A stretch of DNA of 64,000 nt from Parasedimentitalea huanghaiensis (GCF_009753675.1 NZ_WQLV01000004.1:1-64000); one strand, 5' to 3'; shown: positions 8,974 through 17,830, counted from the stretch's first letter. The notes: generated by a model from the letters alone, not told the origin. A program made the numbers and translations.

Positions 8974-9349
8974 GTTGGACAAAGCAATGCAAGAGCTTGA
9001 CGATCTGTTTGCTTCCGCACGCGAAGCGCCCAGGCATCTACCTGACCACCTGAATAAAGCAATTTTGGCGGATGCAGTGACCGCGCGATCTGAGGCTGCG
9101 GTGGCAGAGCCTGCGGTGAAGCCGGTGGTGCTACAACGTCAAGGGTTCTGGAGGCAGTTGTTACTGGCAGTTGGTGGTTTACCGACGATTGGCGGGTTTG
9201 CCGTGGCCTGTGCAGCTGGCGTGTGGATAGGTCTGGAGCCGCCGTCATTTTTGCCCGACCCAGCCCAATTGGTTGGGTATTCAGACAGCACTTCGGTGCC
9301 CTATGACAGTTACGACCTGGCGGTGATGCTGGGCGAGGAGGTGCAATGA
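8966..9349 (+). CDS. single-TM protein, probable anti-sigma partner
   Basis: A 127-residue protein with an acidic cytoplasmic N-terminus of about 60 residues, one hydrophobic helix (about 65-88, rich in Gly/Ala) and a short C-terminal tail of about 38 residues. It overlaps the sigma factor gene by eight bases and the following sensor-like gene by four (ATGA). No anti-sigma domain is recognisable by eye. Position, topology and coupling are those of an anti-sigma factor such as CnrY, and the role is inferred from these. Confidence 0.65.
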   Translation: MAELDKAMQELDDLFASAREAPRHLPDHLNKAILADAVTARSEAAVAEPAVKPVVLQRQGFWRQLLLAVGGLPTIGGFAVACAAGVWIGLEPPSFLPDPAQLVGYSDSTSVPYDSYDLAVMLGEEVQ

Positions 9350-9834
9350 GCACGACGCAAACGCCAAAAATGAAACTCTGGTTACGGATTGTATTGGCGG
9401 GATCGCTGGGGCTGAACTTAATGGTTGCCGGACTGGCTGTTGGGGCGGCACTGCGGTTTCGTGATGATGTACGGCCCCGCCCGATGCCATCCTTTGGAGC
9501 GATGTTGTTTCGTGAGCTGGATAGCGAGACGAGGCAATCCCTGCGTAAGCAGGCCGGAGGTGATCACGGCAATTTTCACAAACGGCGGCGGGCAGAAGGC
9601 GAATCTGTCCTGGCCCTGTTGCGTGCAGACCCTTTTGTAGTTGAGGCTCTGTCCAGTTTTCTGCAAGGGAAAGCCACCTCTGGCCATGAATTTCAGATGT
9701 CGGTTCAAAAGGCCTGGATCGAGAGGGTGGCCGCCATGAGCGGATCTGAGCGTGAGAGTTATGCTGATGAACTGCAACAGCGCATGCATCGTCCACCCAA
9801 GCCCCCACGCCATCGTGGTTCAGCGCGAAATTGA
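9346..9834 (+). CDS. periplasmic metal-sensor-like protein (CnrX/Spy-like, Metal_resist)
   Basis: A 162-residue protein with a short cytoplasmic N-terminus, one membrane anchor (about residues 12-37) and a helical periplasmic part. The periplasmic part resembles the heavy-metal-resistance family: FRELDSETRQSLRKQ, then VLALLRADPFVVEALSSFL, then a C-terminal RMHRPPKPPRHR tail. Such proteins (CnrX, ZraP, CpxP relatives) sense metals or misfolding and signal to an anti-sigma factor. It is the last gene of the sigma unit, and a hairpin with four T residues follows at 9852-9873. Confidence 0.75.
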   Translation: MSTTQTPKMKLWLRIVLAGSLGLNLMVAGLAVGAALRFRDDVRPRPMPSFGAMLFRELDSETRQSLRKQAGGDHGNFHKRRRAEGESVLALLRADPFVVEALSSFLQGKATSGHEFQMSVQKAWIERVAAMSGSERESYADELQQRMHRPPKPPRHRGSARN

Positions 9835-9851
9835 GAAGAAAGTCGTTGAGG

Positions 9852-9873
9852 CGGGCCTGTAAAGGCCCGTTTT
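9852..9873 (+). terminator. intrinsic terminator of the sigma-factor operon
   Basis: Arms CGGGCCT and AGGCCCG enclose a four-base loop and are followed by TTTT. It lies 18 bases after the sensor-like gene. The end of the converging PleD-like gene is immediately adjacent. Confidence 0.75.
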
Positions 9874-11305
9874 AGGCCGCGACAGGGCTAAGTGTAACCT
9901 GGTTTCGACCCGCATGTTTTGCGCAATATAGTGCCCGGTCGGCGTCTGCGATCAGATCGCTAACGCTGGGGTGGGCCCGAGAGGTACGTTTGGAGCAGAG
10001 ATCACCACCGCCAATGACAACCCCAATGCTGGTGGTGACGGAGATCGGTTCGGCGACGCCTGGAACGCGAAACGGGGTTGAATTGATTTTCCGACACAGC
10101 TGTGCGGCAACTTCCGCAGCCTTGGCTTCACCGATGCCGGGTAAGACAATCATAAATTCTTCCCCGCCTACACGCGCCAGTAGATCCACCGGGCGCAGCT
10201 GTTTTTGCAGCCTGTTGGAGGTTTCGATCAATACCGCGTCACCTGCCGGATGGCCAAAGCGGTCATTGATCTGTTTGAAGTGGTCAAGGTCGATCAGCAT
10301 CAAGGCAAAGTTTTCGCCACAATCATTGGCATTGCGGGCGACCCGATCAAGGAACGGCTTTGCATAGCGGCGATTATATAGGCCGGTCATGGGGTCTTCG
10401 ACAGCGGCGCGCAACCCATTACGAACCGTGTCACGCAGGCGATCGGTTCGCACTTTATGCTGCAACTGTGTCGACAGCCTTAGGGCCAGTTCCTGAACGT
10501 TGAATCCTGATTGCAACACATCATGGGCACCGCGGTCCAGCGCTTCTGCCGCGACATGGGGATTCGCCGGACTGGGAATTGCGATCACTACTGAATTCCG
10601 GGTGGCGGCACGCGCGCGCAGATCAGCCAGCAATCGTAGACCTTGACCCGTTTCAGCCTCGTTCAGCTCTACAACGATCACGTCCGGGACTGGGGCACTC
10701 ATCAACTGTTGTATATCGTCAATCTGGTGCGGATGCAGGTGATAAGGGACTAAGGGTTGCAACCGCGCGGTCCATTGCGCAGCGGTAGGCGCATCATGGG
10801 CCACCAGCGCAACTTTGGAACCGCGAATTTCTGCGAGGCATTCCCGATTGCTGAGCGGAGGCTCAAAGCTCTGTGCGGCGTCGTGCTGCAGGTGTAGATC
10901 CTCATTGATGTTGCGAACCCGGATCAGGCTGCGGATCCTCGCCTGTAGAATTACGTCATCCACAGGTTGAACTAAGATGTCATCAATTCCAGCTGCTAAC
11001 GCGTTTATTCGGGTTGAATTGTCATTTTGCGCTGAAATTGCAATCACAGGAATACCAGATAGCGAGGCGTCGCTTGCCAGAGTTCGCTGAACATCAGCTG
11101 CAGTCCCATCCGGTAGGGACATGGCGGTCAGAATCAAGTCCGGGCGGCAACGCCGCGCTACGGACATCAAATCCGTAACACAGTCGGTTTGGACTACGCG
11201 GTAATAGGCTGCTGAAAGCTGCACTTTCAACATAATGCGGTTGGTTGCGACGCCATCTATGATCAGGATTGTGCCTTGCACGCGCTTCCCTTTCCGCCCT
11301 TGCAT
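9872..11305 (-). CDS. pleD: PleD-like diguanylate cyclase with two degenerate receiver domains
   Basis: A 477-residue protein with REC-REC-GGDEF architecture as in Caulobacter PleD, which makes cyclic di-GMP from two GTP. REC1 covers about residues 12-130, REC2 about 160-280 and GGDEF about 310-470. The active site is GGEEF, and the RxxD inhibitory site (RPVD) lies five residues before it. In REC1 the usual phospho-acceptor Asp is replaced by Ala (position about 61, in LILTAMSLPDG), and the acidic pair is D-G, so classical phosphorylation seems impossible there. REC2 also lacks a clear acceptor Asp. The neighbouring DUF3572 gene is a recurrent partner in alphaproteobacteria. GGDEF function is confident; control by phosphorylation is doubtful. 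Confidence 0.85.
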   Translation of the reverse strand: MQGRKGKRVQGTILIIDGVATNRIMLKVQLSAAYYRVVQTDCVTDLMSVARRCRPDLILTAMSLPDGTAADVQRTLASDASLSGIPVIAISAQNDNSTRINALAAGIDDILVQPVDDVILQARIRSLIRVRNINEDLHLQHDAAQSFEPPLSNRECLAEIRGSKVALVAHDAPTAAQWTARLQPLVPYHLHPHQIDDIQQLMSAPVPDVIVVELNEAETGQGLRLLADLRARAATRNSVVIAIPSPANPHVAAEALDRGAHDVLQSGFNVQELALRLSTQLQHKVRTDRLRDTVRNGLRAAVEDPMTGLYNRRYAKPFLDRVARNANDCGENFALMLIDLDHFKQINDRFGHPAGDAVLIETSNRLQKQLRPVDLLARVGGEEFMIVLPGIGEAKAAEVAAQLCRKINSTPFRVPGVAEPISVTTSIGVVIGGGDLCSKRTSRAHPSVSDLIADADRALYCAKHAGRNQVTLSPVAA

Positions 11306-11374
11306 TTCACTTGCCTAGAGTCTTTATGACAGGAGTTAACAAACCCTTTCCCAAGCCCGTAAAAGTGTCGCAAA

Positions 11375-11659
11375 ATGCCAGTTTCCGCCCAATCCGCCGA
11401 AACCCTTGCCCTGCAGGCGTTGACCTGGCTTGTAGGGAACGAGGATCTACTGCCGGTTTTCCTTGGTGCATCGGGGGCCAGCGAGGCGGATCTGCGTGAA
11501 AGCGCAGGTGAGCCGGAGTTCTTGGGGTCAGTGTTGGACTTCTTGATGATGGACGACGCTTGGGTGATTGGGTTCTGTGATGCGCAGGGTATCGCTTATG
11601 AGGCCCCGATGCAGGCACGAATGGTTTTGCCAGGAGGCGCACAGGTCAACTGGACCTGA
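11375..11659 (+). CDS. DUF3572 family protein
   Basis: A 94-residue cytoplasmic protein matching DUF3572, a small alphaproteobacterial family usually found beside pleD-like genes, as here. It opens with a helical ETLALQALTWLVGNEDLLP segment and has an acidic middle. It has no catalytic motif. It is divergent from the PleD-like gene and followed 40 bases later by a HAD phosphatase. Function unknown. Confidence 0.8.
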   Translation: MPVSAQSAETLALQALTWLVGNEDLLPVFLGASGASEADLRESAGEPEFLGSVLDFLMMDDAWVIGFCDAQGIAYEAPMQARMVLPGGAQVNWT

Positions 11660-11699
11660 TAGATTTTCATGGAACGCTGCTCCCAATTAAGGAACTGTC

Positions 11700-12389
11700 A
11701 TGCCCGTTGATGCCATATTGTTCGACAAAGATGGAACCCTGTTTGATTTTGGGGCCACTTGGAACAGTTGGACCGCCAAGACAATTCACCATCTTGCTCA
11801 GGGACGACCCGAAGTGGTGCAGGGGTTGGCCAAGGTGCTCAGCTATGATCTTGACCGGGGAGAGTTTCGTCGGGACAGCATTGCAATTGCGAGTACCAAT
11901 TCAGAAATTTCGGCTGTGATGGCCCCCTACATCGATCATATGGATGTAGCTGAACTCGAGAAGTATCTCACCACAAGTGCTGCGGATGCCACGCTGACCG
12001 AGGCAGTACCTTTGGTCGCGTTTCTTGATGACTTGCTAGCACGTGGCAAGGTTCTGGGCGTCATGACTAACGATTCCGAATTGTCGGCGCGTAACCAACT
12101 GCAACAGGCGGGTGTGATGGATCATTTTGCCTTTGTCGCCGGATTTGACAGTGGTCATGGCGCTAAGCCTGATCCTGACCCGCTGCTGGCGTTTTGCACT
12201 GCTGTCGGGGTGGATCCTTCCCGGACTGCCATGGTTGGCGATAGCCTCCATGATCTGGAGGCAGGCGACGCCGCAGGAATGCGCAGGATTGCAGTCTTGA
12301 CCGGGATGGCATTGCACGAAGATCTGGCGCCCCTGGCCGACGTGGTGCTGCCAGATATCGGACATATTCAGGCTTGGCTGGACAGCTGA
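11700..12389 (+). CDS. HAD-family hydrolase, phosphoglycolate-phosphatase-like
   Basis: A 229-residue haloacid dehalogenase-like phosphatase. Motif I FDKDGTLFDF at residues 8-17 holds the nucleophile Asp and the general acid Asp. Motif II is the VMTNDS stretch near residue 122, the lysine of motif III is in HGAKPDPDP near 155-160, and motif IV is MVGDSLHDLEAG near 178. The helical cap between motifs I and II fits the Gph group. The ATG at 11700 follows AAGGAACT. The specific phosphorylated substrate cannot be assigned. Confidence 0.85.
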   Translation: MPVDAILFDKDGTLFDFGATWNSWTAKTIHHLAQGRPEVVQGLAKVLSYDLDRGEFRRDSIAIASTNSEISAVMAPYIDHMDVAELEKYLTTSAADATLTEAVPLVAFLDDLLARGKVLGVMTNDSELSARNQLQQAGVMDHFAFVAGFDSGHGAKPDPDPLLAFCTAVGVDPSRTAMVGDSLHDLEAGDAAGMRRIAVLTGMALHEDLAPLADVVLPDIGHIQAWLDS

Positions 12390-12542
12390 CCGAACACCAC
12401 CGCTACGAGGTTTTGGCCGAGCTATACGCTGGTTTTTCGGCTGTACTGGTCACTTATGTACAGAAAAGATGAATCGCGCCGTGCTAAGCAATGAAAACGA
12501 CAGATGATGTCGTGAATGAAGCGGCGACATAGCCAAGAATTA

Positions 12543-12568
12543 GGCCTGCTGGAATTCAACAGCAGGCC
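12543..12568. promoter_or_regulatory. perfect inverted repeat in the leader of the MttB-like gene
   Basis: Arms GGCCTGCTG and CAGCAGGCC (nine bases each) flank an eight-base loop and end 14 bases before the start codon, just ahead of the ribosome site. No T-run follows, so it is more likely an operator or an RNA hairpin controlling translation than a terminator. Confidence 0.45.
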
Positions 12569-12582
12569 CAAGGGAGATGGTG

Positions 12583-14142
12583 ATGTCGAGGAGCGAGGGA
12601 CGCAGGCGGCGCGGCGGTGGCCGGGCAGGGGCAACAGCAAGACGAGGTGGTGCTGTCATCGAACAAATGCCCTGGCAAATTCCTGTCAACATTGATCGAC
12701 CAACAGAACCTCTTGGCCCCGAGGGCATTCAAGCGATCCATGAAGGCGCTATGCGAATACTTGAGGAAATCGGCGTGGTGTTTCTGAACCCCGATGCCTT
12801 GGCGATATTCAAACAGGCTGGCTGTCGTGTCGAAGGGGATTTGGTCCGAATGGACCGTGATTTTGTGATGGAGATGATTGGCAAGGCGCCCAGCACGTTT
12901 ACCATTACGCCCCGTAATCTGGAACGTACCTTGCCCATTGGCGGCAATCATATGTTGTTCGGCAATGTGTCGTCACCACCAAACTACTGGGATCTGGAGC
13001 TGGGTAAAAAGGTGTCCGGTACTCGTGAACAGTGCCAAAACCTGCTGAAGCTGACACAGTACTTTAACTGTATCCACTTTGCTGGAGGCTATCCGGTTGA
13101 GCCGGTCGACCTGCATGCATCCGTCCGCCATCTTGACGTACTGTATGACAAGCTGACGATCACCGACAAGGTGATGCATGCCTATTCGCTAGGGGCAGAG
13201 CGGGTCGAAGATGTTATGGAGATGGTCAAAATCGCCGGTGGACTAAGTGAAGATGAGTTTCAGGCCAAACCACGCATGTACACCAACATCAATTCGACCT
13301 CTCCGCTGAAACACGATTATCCAATGATCGATGGGTGTCTGCGGCTGGCCCGACGTGGGCAAGCGATTGTGGTAACGCCGTTTACACTGGCCGGAGCAAT
13401 GGCGCCGGTGACAATGGCTGGGGCGGTGGCACAGTCTATTGCAGAATCCCTTTGTGCGATTGCTTTGTTCCAGTATGTGGCACCGGGTACGCCCTGTGTC
13501 ATTGGAACATTTACTTCAAACGTCGACATGAAAAGTGGCGCACCAGCTTTTGGTACACCTGAATACATGCGCTCTACCCAAATGACAGGACAGATGGCGC
13601 GGTTTTATGGACTCCCGATGCGATCCAGTGGTGTGTGTACAGCGAATGTGCCTGATGGACAGGCGATGTGGGAAACCTCGAATTCGCTGTGGGCTTCGGT
13701 TCAGTCGGGGACCAATATGGTCTATCATGCGGCTGGCTGGCTGGAAGGCGGGCTGATTGCCAGCCCTGAAAAGTTTATCATGGATTGCGAAGTGCTGCAG
13801 CATATTCAGCGCTATATGCAGCCTGCAACCTTTGCCACCACTGCGGATGACATTGCACTCAGCGCAATCAAGGAGGTTGGGAACGAAGGTCATTTCTTCG
13901 GTATCCAGCATACTCAGGACCGCTATACCGAAGCGTTCTATCAACCGTTTTTGAGCGACTGGCGCAATTATGAGGCTTGGGAAGAGGCGGGGGCGGAATG
14001 GACCGCGCAACGAGCGCACAGAATGTTCAAGGACATCACCGCCAGCTTCCAGGAACCGGCCATGGACGACACGCTCCGTGGCGAACTGCAAGAGTTTGTA
14101 GCACGCCGGAAGGAAGAGGGTGGCGCGCCGACTGATTTTTGA
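12583..14142 (+). CDS. trimethylamine/glycine-betaine methyltransferase family protein (MttB-like, no pyrrolysine)
   Basis: A 519-residue protein of the MttB superfamily. There is no in-frame TAG, so it belongs to the non-pyrrolysine branch, which includes the glycine betaine:cobalamin methyltransferase MtgB and many roseobacter paralogues. The N-terminus is basic and Gly/Arg-rich (about residues 1-25), and the TIM-barrel body follows. Segments such as INSTSPLKHD, VVTPFTLAGAMAPVT and MRSSGVCTANVPDGQ are typical. ATG 12583 has AGGGAG six bases upstream; ATG 12577 is too close to it. It probably demethylates a quaternary amine with a corrinoid or folate partner not encoded nearby. No neighbouring operon partner is visible. 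Confidence 0.82.
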   Translation: MSRSEGRRRRGGGRAGATARRGGAVIEQMPWQIPVNIDRPTEPLGPEGIQAIHEGAMRILEEIGVVFLNPDALAIFKQAGCRVEGDLVRMDRDFVMEMIGKAPSTFTITPRNLERTLPIGGNHMLFGNVSSPPNYWDLELGKKVSGTREQCQNLLKLTQYFNCIHFAGGYPVEPVDLHASVRHLDVLYDKLTITDKVMHAYSLGAERVEDVMEMVKIAGGLSEDEFQAKPRMYTNINSTSPLKHDYPMIDGCLRLARRGQAIVVTPFTLAGAMAPVTMAGAVAQSIAESLCAIALFQYVAPGTPCVIGTFTSNVDMKSGAPAFGTPEYMRSTQMTGQMARFYGLPMRSSGVCTANVPDGQAMWETSNSLWASVQSGTNMVYHAAGWLEGGLIASPEKFIMDCEVLQHIQRYMQPATFATTADDIALSAIKEVGNEGHFFGIQHTQDRYTEAFYQPFLSDWRNYEAWEEAGAEWTAQRAHRMFKDITASFQEPAMDDTLRGELQEFVARRKEEGGAPTDF

Positions 14143-14280
14143 ACCATGGTTCTTGAGATATGTGATTTTTGCCAGTTGGTAGACTGGGGCTGAGCCACCA
14201 CTTGATGTGACACAAAATGTTGCAGAGGGAACAGCCTAAGCGCTAGATGGATAGAAAATTTAAATCATTAGGTTTCGCCC

Positions 14281-16056
14281 ATGTCTCTGAATGCTGCAGT
14301 AGAGCTGTCCAAGAACCGTGCCATTTTGTTTGGATTAGGCTTTGTTTCTGGACTTGAGCTTTGGCTGCTGTCCGAACATTGGGATAACCCTGCGTTGCCG
14401 CCCTGGCTTTTACTGGCATTGCTGAGCTTTATCGGGAGTTATGTCTCAGTCGCGTTGGCGCTCTGTGGGCCAGTTTCAGTGTTTCGTGCGCTGGGCGGTG
14501 CACTCGTTTTGTCAGTACCGTTTACAGCACTGACCTCCTTGGCCGGGCGCCGGTATGAGCTGGCAACCGGAATCCTGGATCAGCCGATCCCCATCAGTGT
14601 CAGCATTCTTGTGTTGCTGTTGGCCACTCCGTTTCTGATCGTCGGTCTTCAGAACCGCCCTGCATGGCGCAGTTACACAGCTCTGTTCGAAGCAGCCTGG
14701 GCGCTGACCATCCGATACCTGTCAGCATGGGCATTTGTCGGCATGTTTTGGGTGCTGATGTTTCTGTCCGATGCCTTGCTATCTTTGGTCGAGGTCAAAG
14801 TCATCGACTGGATTACCGACGAAGAGTGGTTGGTTTTTGGCTTGACCGGAGGGGTGTTGGGTCTTGCTATGGCAGTGGTGTTTGAACTTCGTGCAGCGGT
14901 TTCACCTTTCTTATTGTTACGGTTGTTGCGCCTGTTGGTGTTGCCTGTGCTGGCCGTGGTCGCGGTATTTTTAATCGCCATCCCTCTGCGGGGCCTTTCG
15001 CAGCTATTTGGTGATTTTTCAGCCGCCGCAACATTGATGAGCGTGGCTATGGTGATGATCACCTTGATCGCAGTGGTGCTAGAACGTGACGATGCAAGAA
15101 TGCGGGAGAGTGTTACAATCTCGATTTCGACACAGTATTTGGCCGTTCTTTTGCCATTTGTGACTGGTTTGGCTGCTTGGTCGATCTGGCTACGTGTCTC
15201 AGACTATGGATGGACCCCTGATCGGGTGCTTGCTGCCTGCTTTAGCGCTGTTTTACTGGGGTATGGGGTACTGTATCCATTGGCCGTTTTGCGTCGTACG
15301 GGGTGGGAGGAGCGGATTAGACGCATCAATGTTTCGCTGGCATTGGTTACGATCGCTATTTTGGCAGCTCTACTAACACCTTTGCTGAATCCAGATGTAA
15401 TTGCGGCAAGTAGCCAGGTTCAGCGATATCAGGATGGGCGTCTTTCGCTAGATAATTTCCCCATCGCGCAACTTGAACATGACTGGGGGCGGGCTGGCCG
15501 AGAGGCATTGAAGGCACTTGAAGATAGTCCAGAGAGTCAATCACCAGAGTTAATCAGTCGGCTGCAAGACTTTCGGAGTGCGGACAATCGGTGGGCATTT
15601 GAACGTGGTGTTACATCCGAAAAGCTGGAGGGGCTAAAAGCCGAACTGGTGGAAAAACTGCCGATATTTCCCGAGGGTGAAACCTTGAATGTCGAAGACT
15701 TAGAGGGTTTGGAACAGTACGATCTTAGCCTCTGGCTGACCGGTTGTGATTTACCAGTGTCGAATGGACGACCAGGTTGTGTTCTGATTATTGACCAGTT
15801 TGATTTGAACTCTGACCGGCAAGGGATGTTATTGTACCGAAACTCCCATAGCGCTTTGACGGTTAAAACCCGTTTTCTGACTTTCGCTACTCAGGGCCTA
15901 GCTCTGTCTAAAGAAGCGCTGGTGTTGGCAGGACAAGTGCGACCTAGACTGAACACTTTGGCCATTGAGCAAATATTTGATGGGGAGTACTCGGTTGGCC
16001 CCAGTTCACTCAGAGCACTGCATGTCGGCGGAAGAGAAATCACCACAAGACCGTAA
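14281..16056 (+). CDS. DUF4153 polytopic membrane protein
   Basis: A 591-residue protein with about ten to twelve hydrophobic helices in its first 380 residues, as in DUF4153 members, followed by a soluble C-terminal part of about 200 residues. That tail contains Asp/Glu-rich segments and a short repeat of helical LEDSPESQSPEL character. Function of the family is unknown. It stands alone, 138 bases after the methyltransferase gene and about 100 bases before the H-NOX-like gene. Confidence 0.75.
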   Translation: MSLNAAVELSKNRAILFGLGFVSGLELWLLSEHWDNPALPPWLLLALLSFIGSYVSVALALCGPVSVFRALGGALVLSVPFTALTSLAGRRYELATGILDQPIPISVSILVLLLATPFLIVGLQNRPAWRSYTALFEAAWALTIRYLSAWAFVGMFWVLMFLSDALLSLVEVKVIDWITDEEWLVFGLTGGVLGLAMAVVFELRAAVSPFLLLRLLRLLVLPVLAVVAVFLIAIPLRGLSQLFGDFSAAATLMSVAMVMITLIAVVLERDDARMRESVTISISTQYLAVLLPFVTGLAAWSIWLRVSDYGWTPDRVLAACFSAVLLGYGVLYPLAVLRRTGWEERIRRINVSLALVTIAILAALLTPLLNPDVIAASSQVQRYQDGRLSLDNFPIAQLEHDWGRAGREALKALEDSPESQSPELISRLQDFRSADNRWAFERGVTSEKLEGLKAELVEKLPIFPEGETLNVEDLEGLEQYDLSLWLTGCDLPVSNGRPGCVLIIDQFDLNSDRQGMLLYRNSHSALTVKTRFLTFATQGLALSKEALVLAGQVRPRLNTLAIEQIFDGEYSVGPSSLRALHVGGREITTRP

Positions 16057-16160
16057 AATCGAAGCTGAAAGGTCACTAAAAACCGACTGCATTTTAATTG
16101 TTGGGCCTTTCTTAAGGTTCGCAGGTCAATTGTGTGTTACTTAAAACGAGGGGCCTTCTT

Positions 16161-16748
16161 ATGCATGGGCTGATTAATAGGGCAATTCAGGCCTTTGTCT
16201 GCAGCACTTATGGTGAATCGCGTTGGCGCGATGTGACGGATTCGGCTGAACTCGGCTTTTCCGAGTTCGAAGCCATGCTGATTTACACGGATGAACAATC
16301 GCAAAAAATTCTGACTGCGATGGAACAAGTGCTGGAGCGCCCACTTCGCGAAATGCTTGAGGACATGGGCACCTATTTAGTGGCTAATCCACAGACTGAG
16401 GCGTTGAGACGTCTGTTGCGATTTGGTGGGGTGAACTATGTTGAATTCCTTCATTCGCTGGATGACCTGCCAGATCGAGTCCGGCTGGCAGTGTCTGATC
16501 TGAGTTTACCGGCATTAGAACTTGTTGAGACTGCGCCGGGTCAGTTCAAACTTATTTGCCAAAATGGCCTGCCAGGATATGCAAGTGTTATGATGGGGGT
16601 ACTGCGTGCTATGGCCGATGACTATGGGGATCTGGTCATTCTGGAGCATTCTGGAAGCGAAGAGGACGCCGAGGTCATCTCGGTGATGCTTGTCGAGACC
16701 GATTTTGCCGAAGGCCGCGCATTTGACTTGGGGGCGAACATGCTATGA
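16161..16748 (+). CDS. H-NOX-like (heme NO-binding domain) protein lacking canonical heme ligands
   Basis: A 195-residue protein with the HNOB fold (MHGLINRAIQ start, LRRLLRFGG core). H-NOX domains normally bind heme through a histidine in the LDxLH segment and a YxSxR motif. Here the aligned positions read LDDLP (Pro 104) and CQNGL (about 133-137), so both are missing. His 98, four residues upstream of the LDDLP segment's start, is the only nearby histidine. The ATG at 16161 follows CGAGGGG; an upstream start at 16134 is less likely. The gene overlaps an HNOBA-GGDEF gene by four bases, so the pair likely forms a signalling complex that controls cyclic di-GMP. Confidence 0.82.
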   Translation: MHGLINRAIQAFVCSTYGESRWRDVTDSAELGFSEFEAMLIYTDEQSQKILTAMEQVLERPLREMLEDMGTYLVANPQTEALRRLLRFGGVNYVEFLHSLDDLPDRVRLAVSDLSLPALELVETAPGQFKLICQNGLPGYASVMMGVLRAMADDYGDLVILEHSGSEEDAEVISVMLVETDFAEGRAFDLGANML

Positions 16749-17830
16749 TGAATAAAGATCAACTGGCTGAAATTGCTTCAAAAATCGCACCTATGTTTGT
16801 GTTGCTCGACGGCCAGGGAAACATCGGGCAGGTTGGGCCTACACTGCAGAAGTTGCGCCCTGATCAAGATTGGACAGGAAAGCCCTTCCTTGATGTGTTT
16901 GAACTGCGTCGTCCTCGATCGATTAGCAATATGACCGAACTGCTGCGGACGTCGGGCGTGAAGTTGCATATGCAGTTTCGTGATGAGCCGCAAACTGGTC
17001 TCAAGGGGGTGCTGGCACCTCTACCAGGGGATATGGGGGCAATTGTAAATCTGTCCTTTGGTATTTCAGTACTGGATGCTGTGCGTGACTATGATCTGAC
17101 CAGCGCCGACTTTTCGGCAACCGATCTTACTATCGAGATGTTGTATCTTGTTGAGGCGAAGTCAGCCGCGATGGAGGCATCGCGACAGCTGAACCTGCGG
17201 CTGCAAGGGGCCAAAATTGCCGCGGAAGAACAGGCATTTACTGATACTTTGACCGGGCTTAAAAATCGCCGCGCAATGGATCACATTTTGTCCAGAATGA
17301 TCAATACAGGTCGTGATTTTTCGCTGATGCAGGTCGATTTGGATTTCTTCAAGGCGGTCAATGATACGATGGGCCATGCAGCGGGTGATGCGGTCTTGCA
17401 AAAAGTGGCCGGAATTATGGTTGACTGCACACGCTCTACCGACACGGTGGCCCGAGTCGGTGGCGATGAATTCGTTCTGATCATAGATGGTCTTTTGGAT
17501 CGGTCTCGCTTGGATAGCATTGCGAGCAGGTTGATTGAGCAATTGGAAGTGCCGATTCCCTTTGGTGGTGAAATGTGCCGGATTTCGGCGAGTATTGGAA
17601 CGGCACTCTCTCCTTCGGGGGGGGGCGTTGAGGCTGCTCGGTTACTGCATGAGGCAGATGTGGCGCTGTACGCAGCAAAACGGGCCGGGCGTGCCTGTCA
17701 CTTCTTCTTCGAACCCGGAATGGACAACGACAATAGCGATGAAGCGGATAGTCCAGACGTTGGGTTGCCTGTTTCAAGCGGAGATGGCGACGGGTTTGTC
17801 AAAAATGCTGCTCAGCGCACGGGTGGTTAG
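16745..17830 (+). CDS. diguanylate cyclase with H-NOX-associated (HNOBA) domain
   Basis: A 361-residue protein. Residues about 10-140 resemble the HNOBA/H-NOXA PAS-like domain that sits next to H-NOX in guanylate cyclases (SKIAPMFVLLDGQGNIGQVG, then FELRRPRSI). A coiled-coil linker spans about 140-170, and a GGDEF domain spans about 175-330 with an intact GGDEF motif and an RxxD inhibitory site (RSTD). The last 35 residues are acidic and probably unstructured. It starts inside the end of the H-NOX-like gene (ATG overlapping TGA), as expected for partner proteins. It should synthesise cyclic di-GMP in response to the sensor. Confidence 0.88.
   Translation: MMNKDQLAEIASKIAPMFVLLDGQGNIGQVGPTLQKLRPDQDWTGKPFLDVFELRRPRSISNMTELLRTSGVKLHMQFRDEPQTGLKGVLAPLPGDMGAIVNLSFGISVLDAVRDYDLTSADFSATDLTIEMLYLVEAKSAAMEASRQLNLRLQGAKIAAEEQAFTDTLTGLKNRRAMDHILSRMINTGRDFSLMQVDLDFFKAVNDTMGHAAGDAVLQKVAGIMVDCTRSTDTVARVGGDEFVLIIDGLLDRSRLDSIASRLIEQLEVPIPFGGEMCRISASIGTALSPSGGGVEAARLLHEADVALYAAKRAGRACHFFFEPGMDNDNSDEADSPDVGLPVSSGDGDGFVKNAAQRTGG

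Noticed and set aside
12583-14142. Possible pyrrolysine-containing trimethylamine methyltransferase
   Set aside because: There is no in-frame TAG, so it belongs to the non-pyrrolysine branch.
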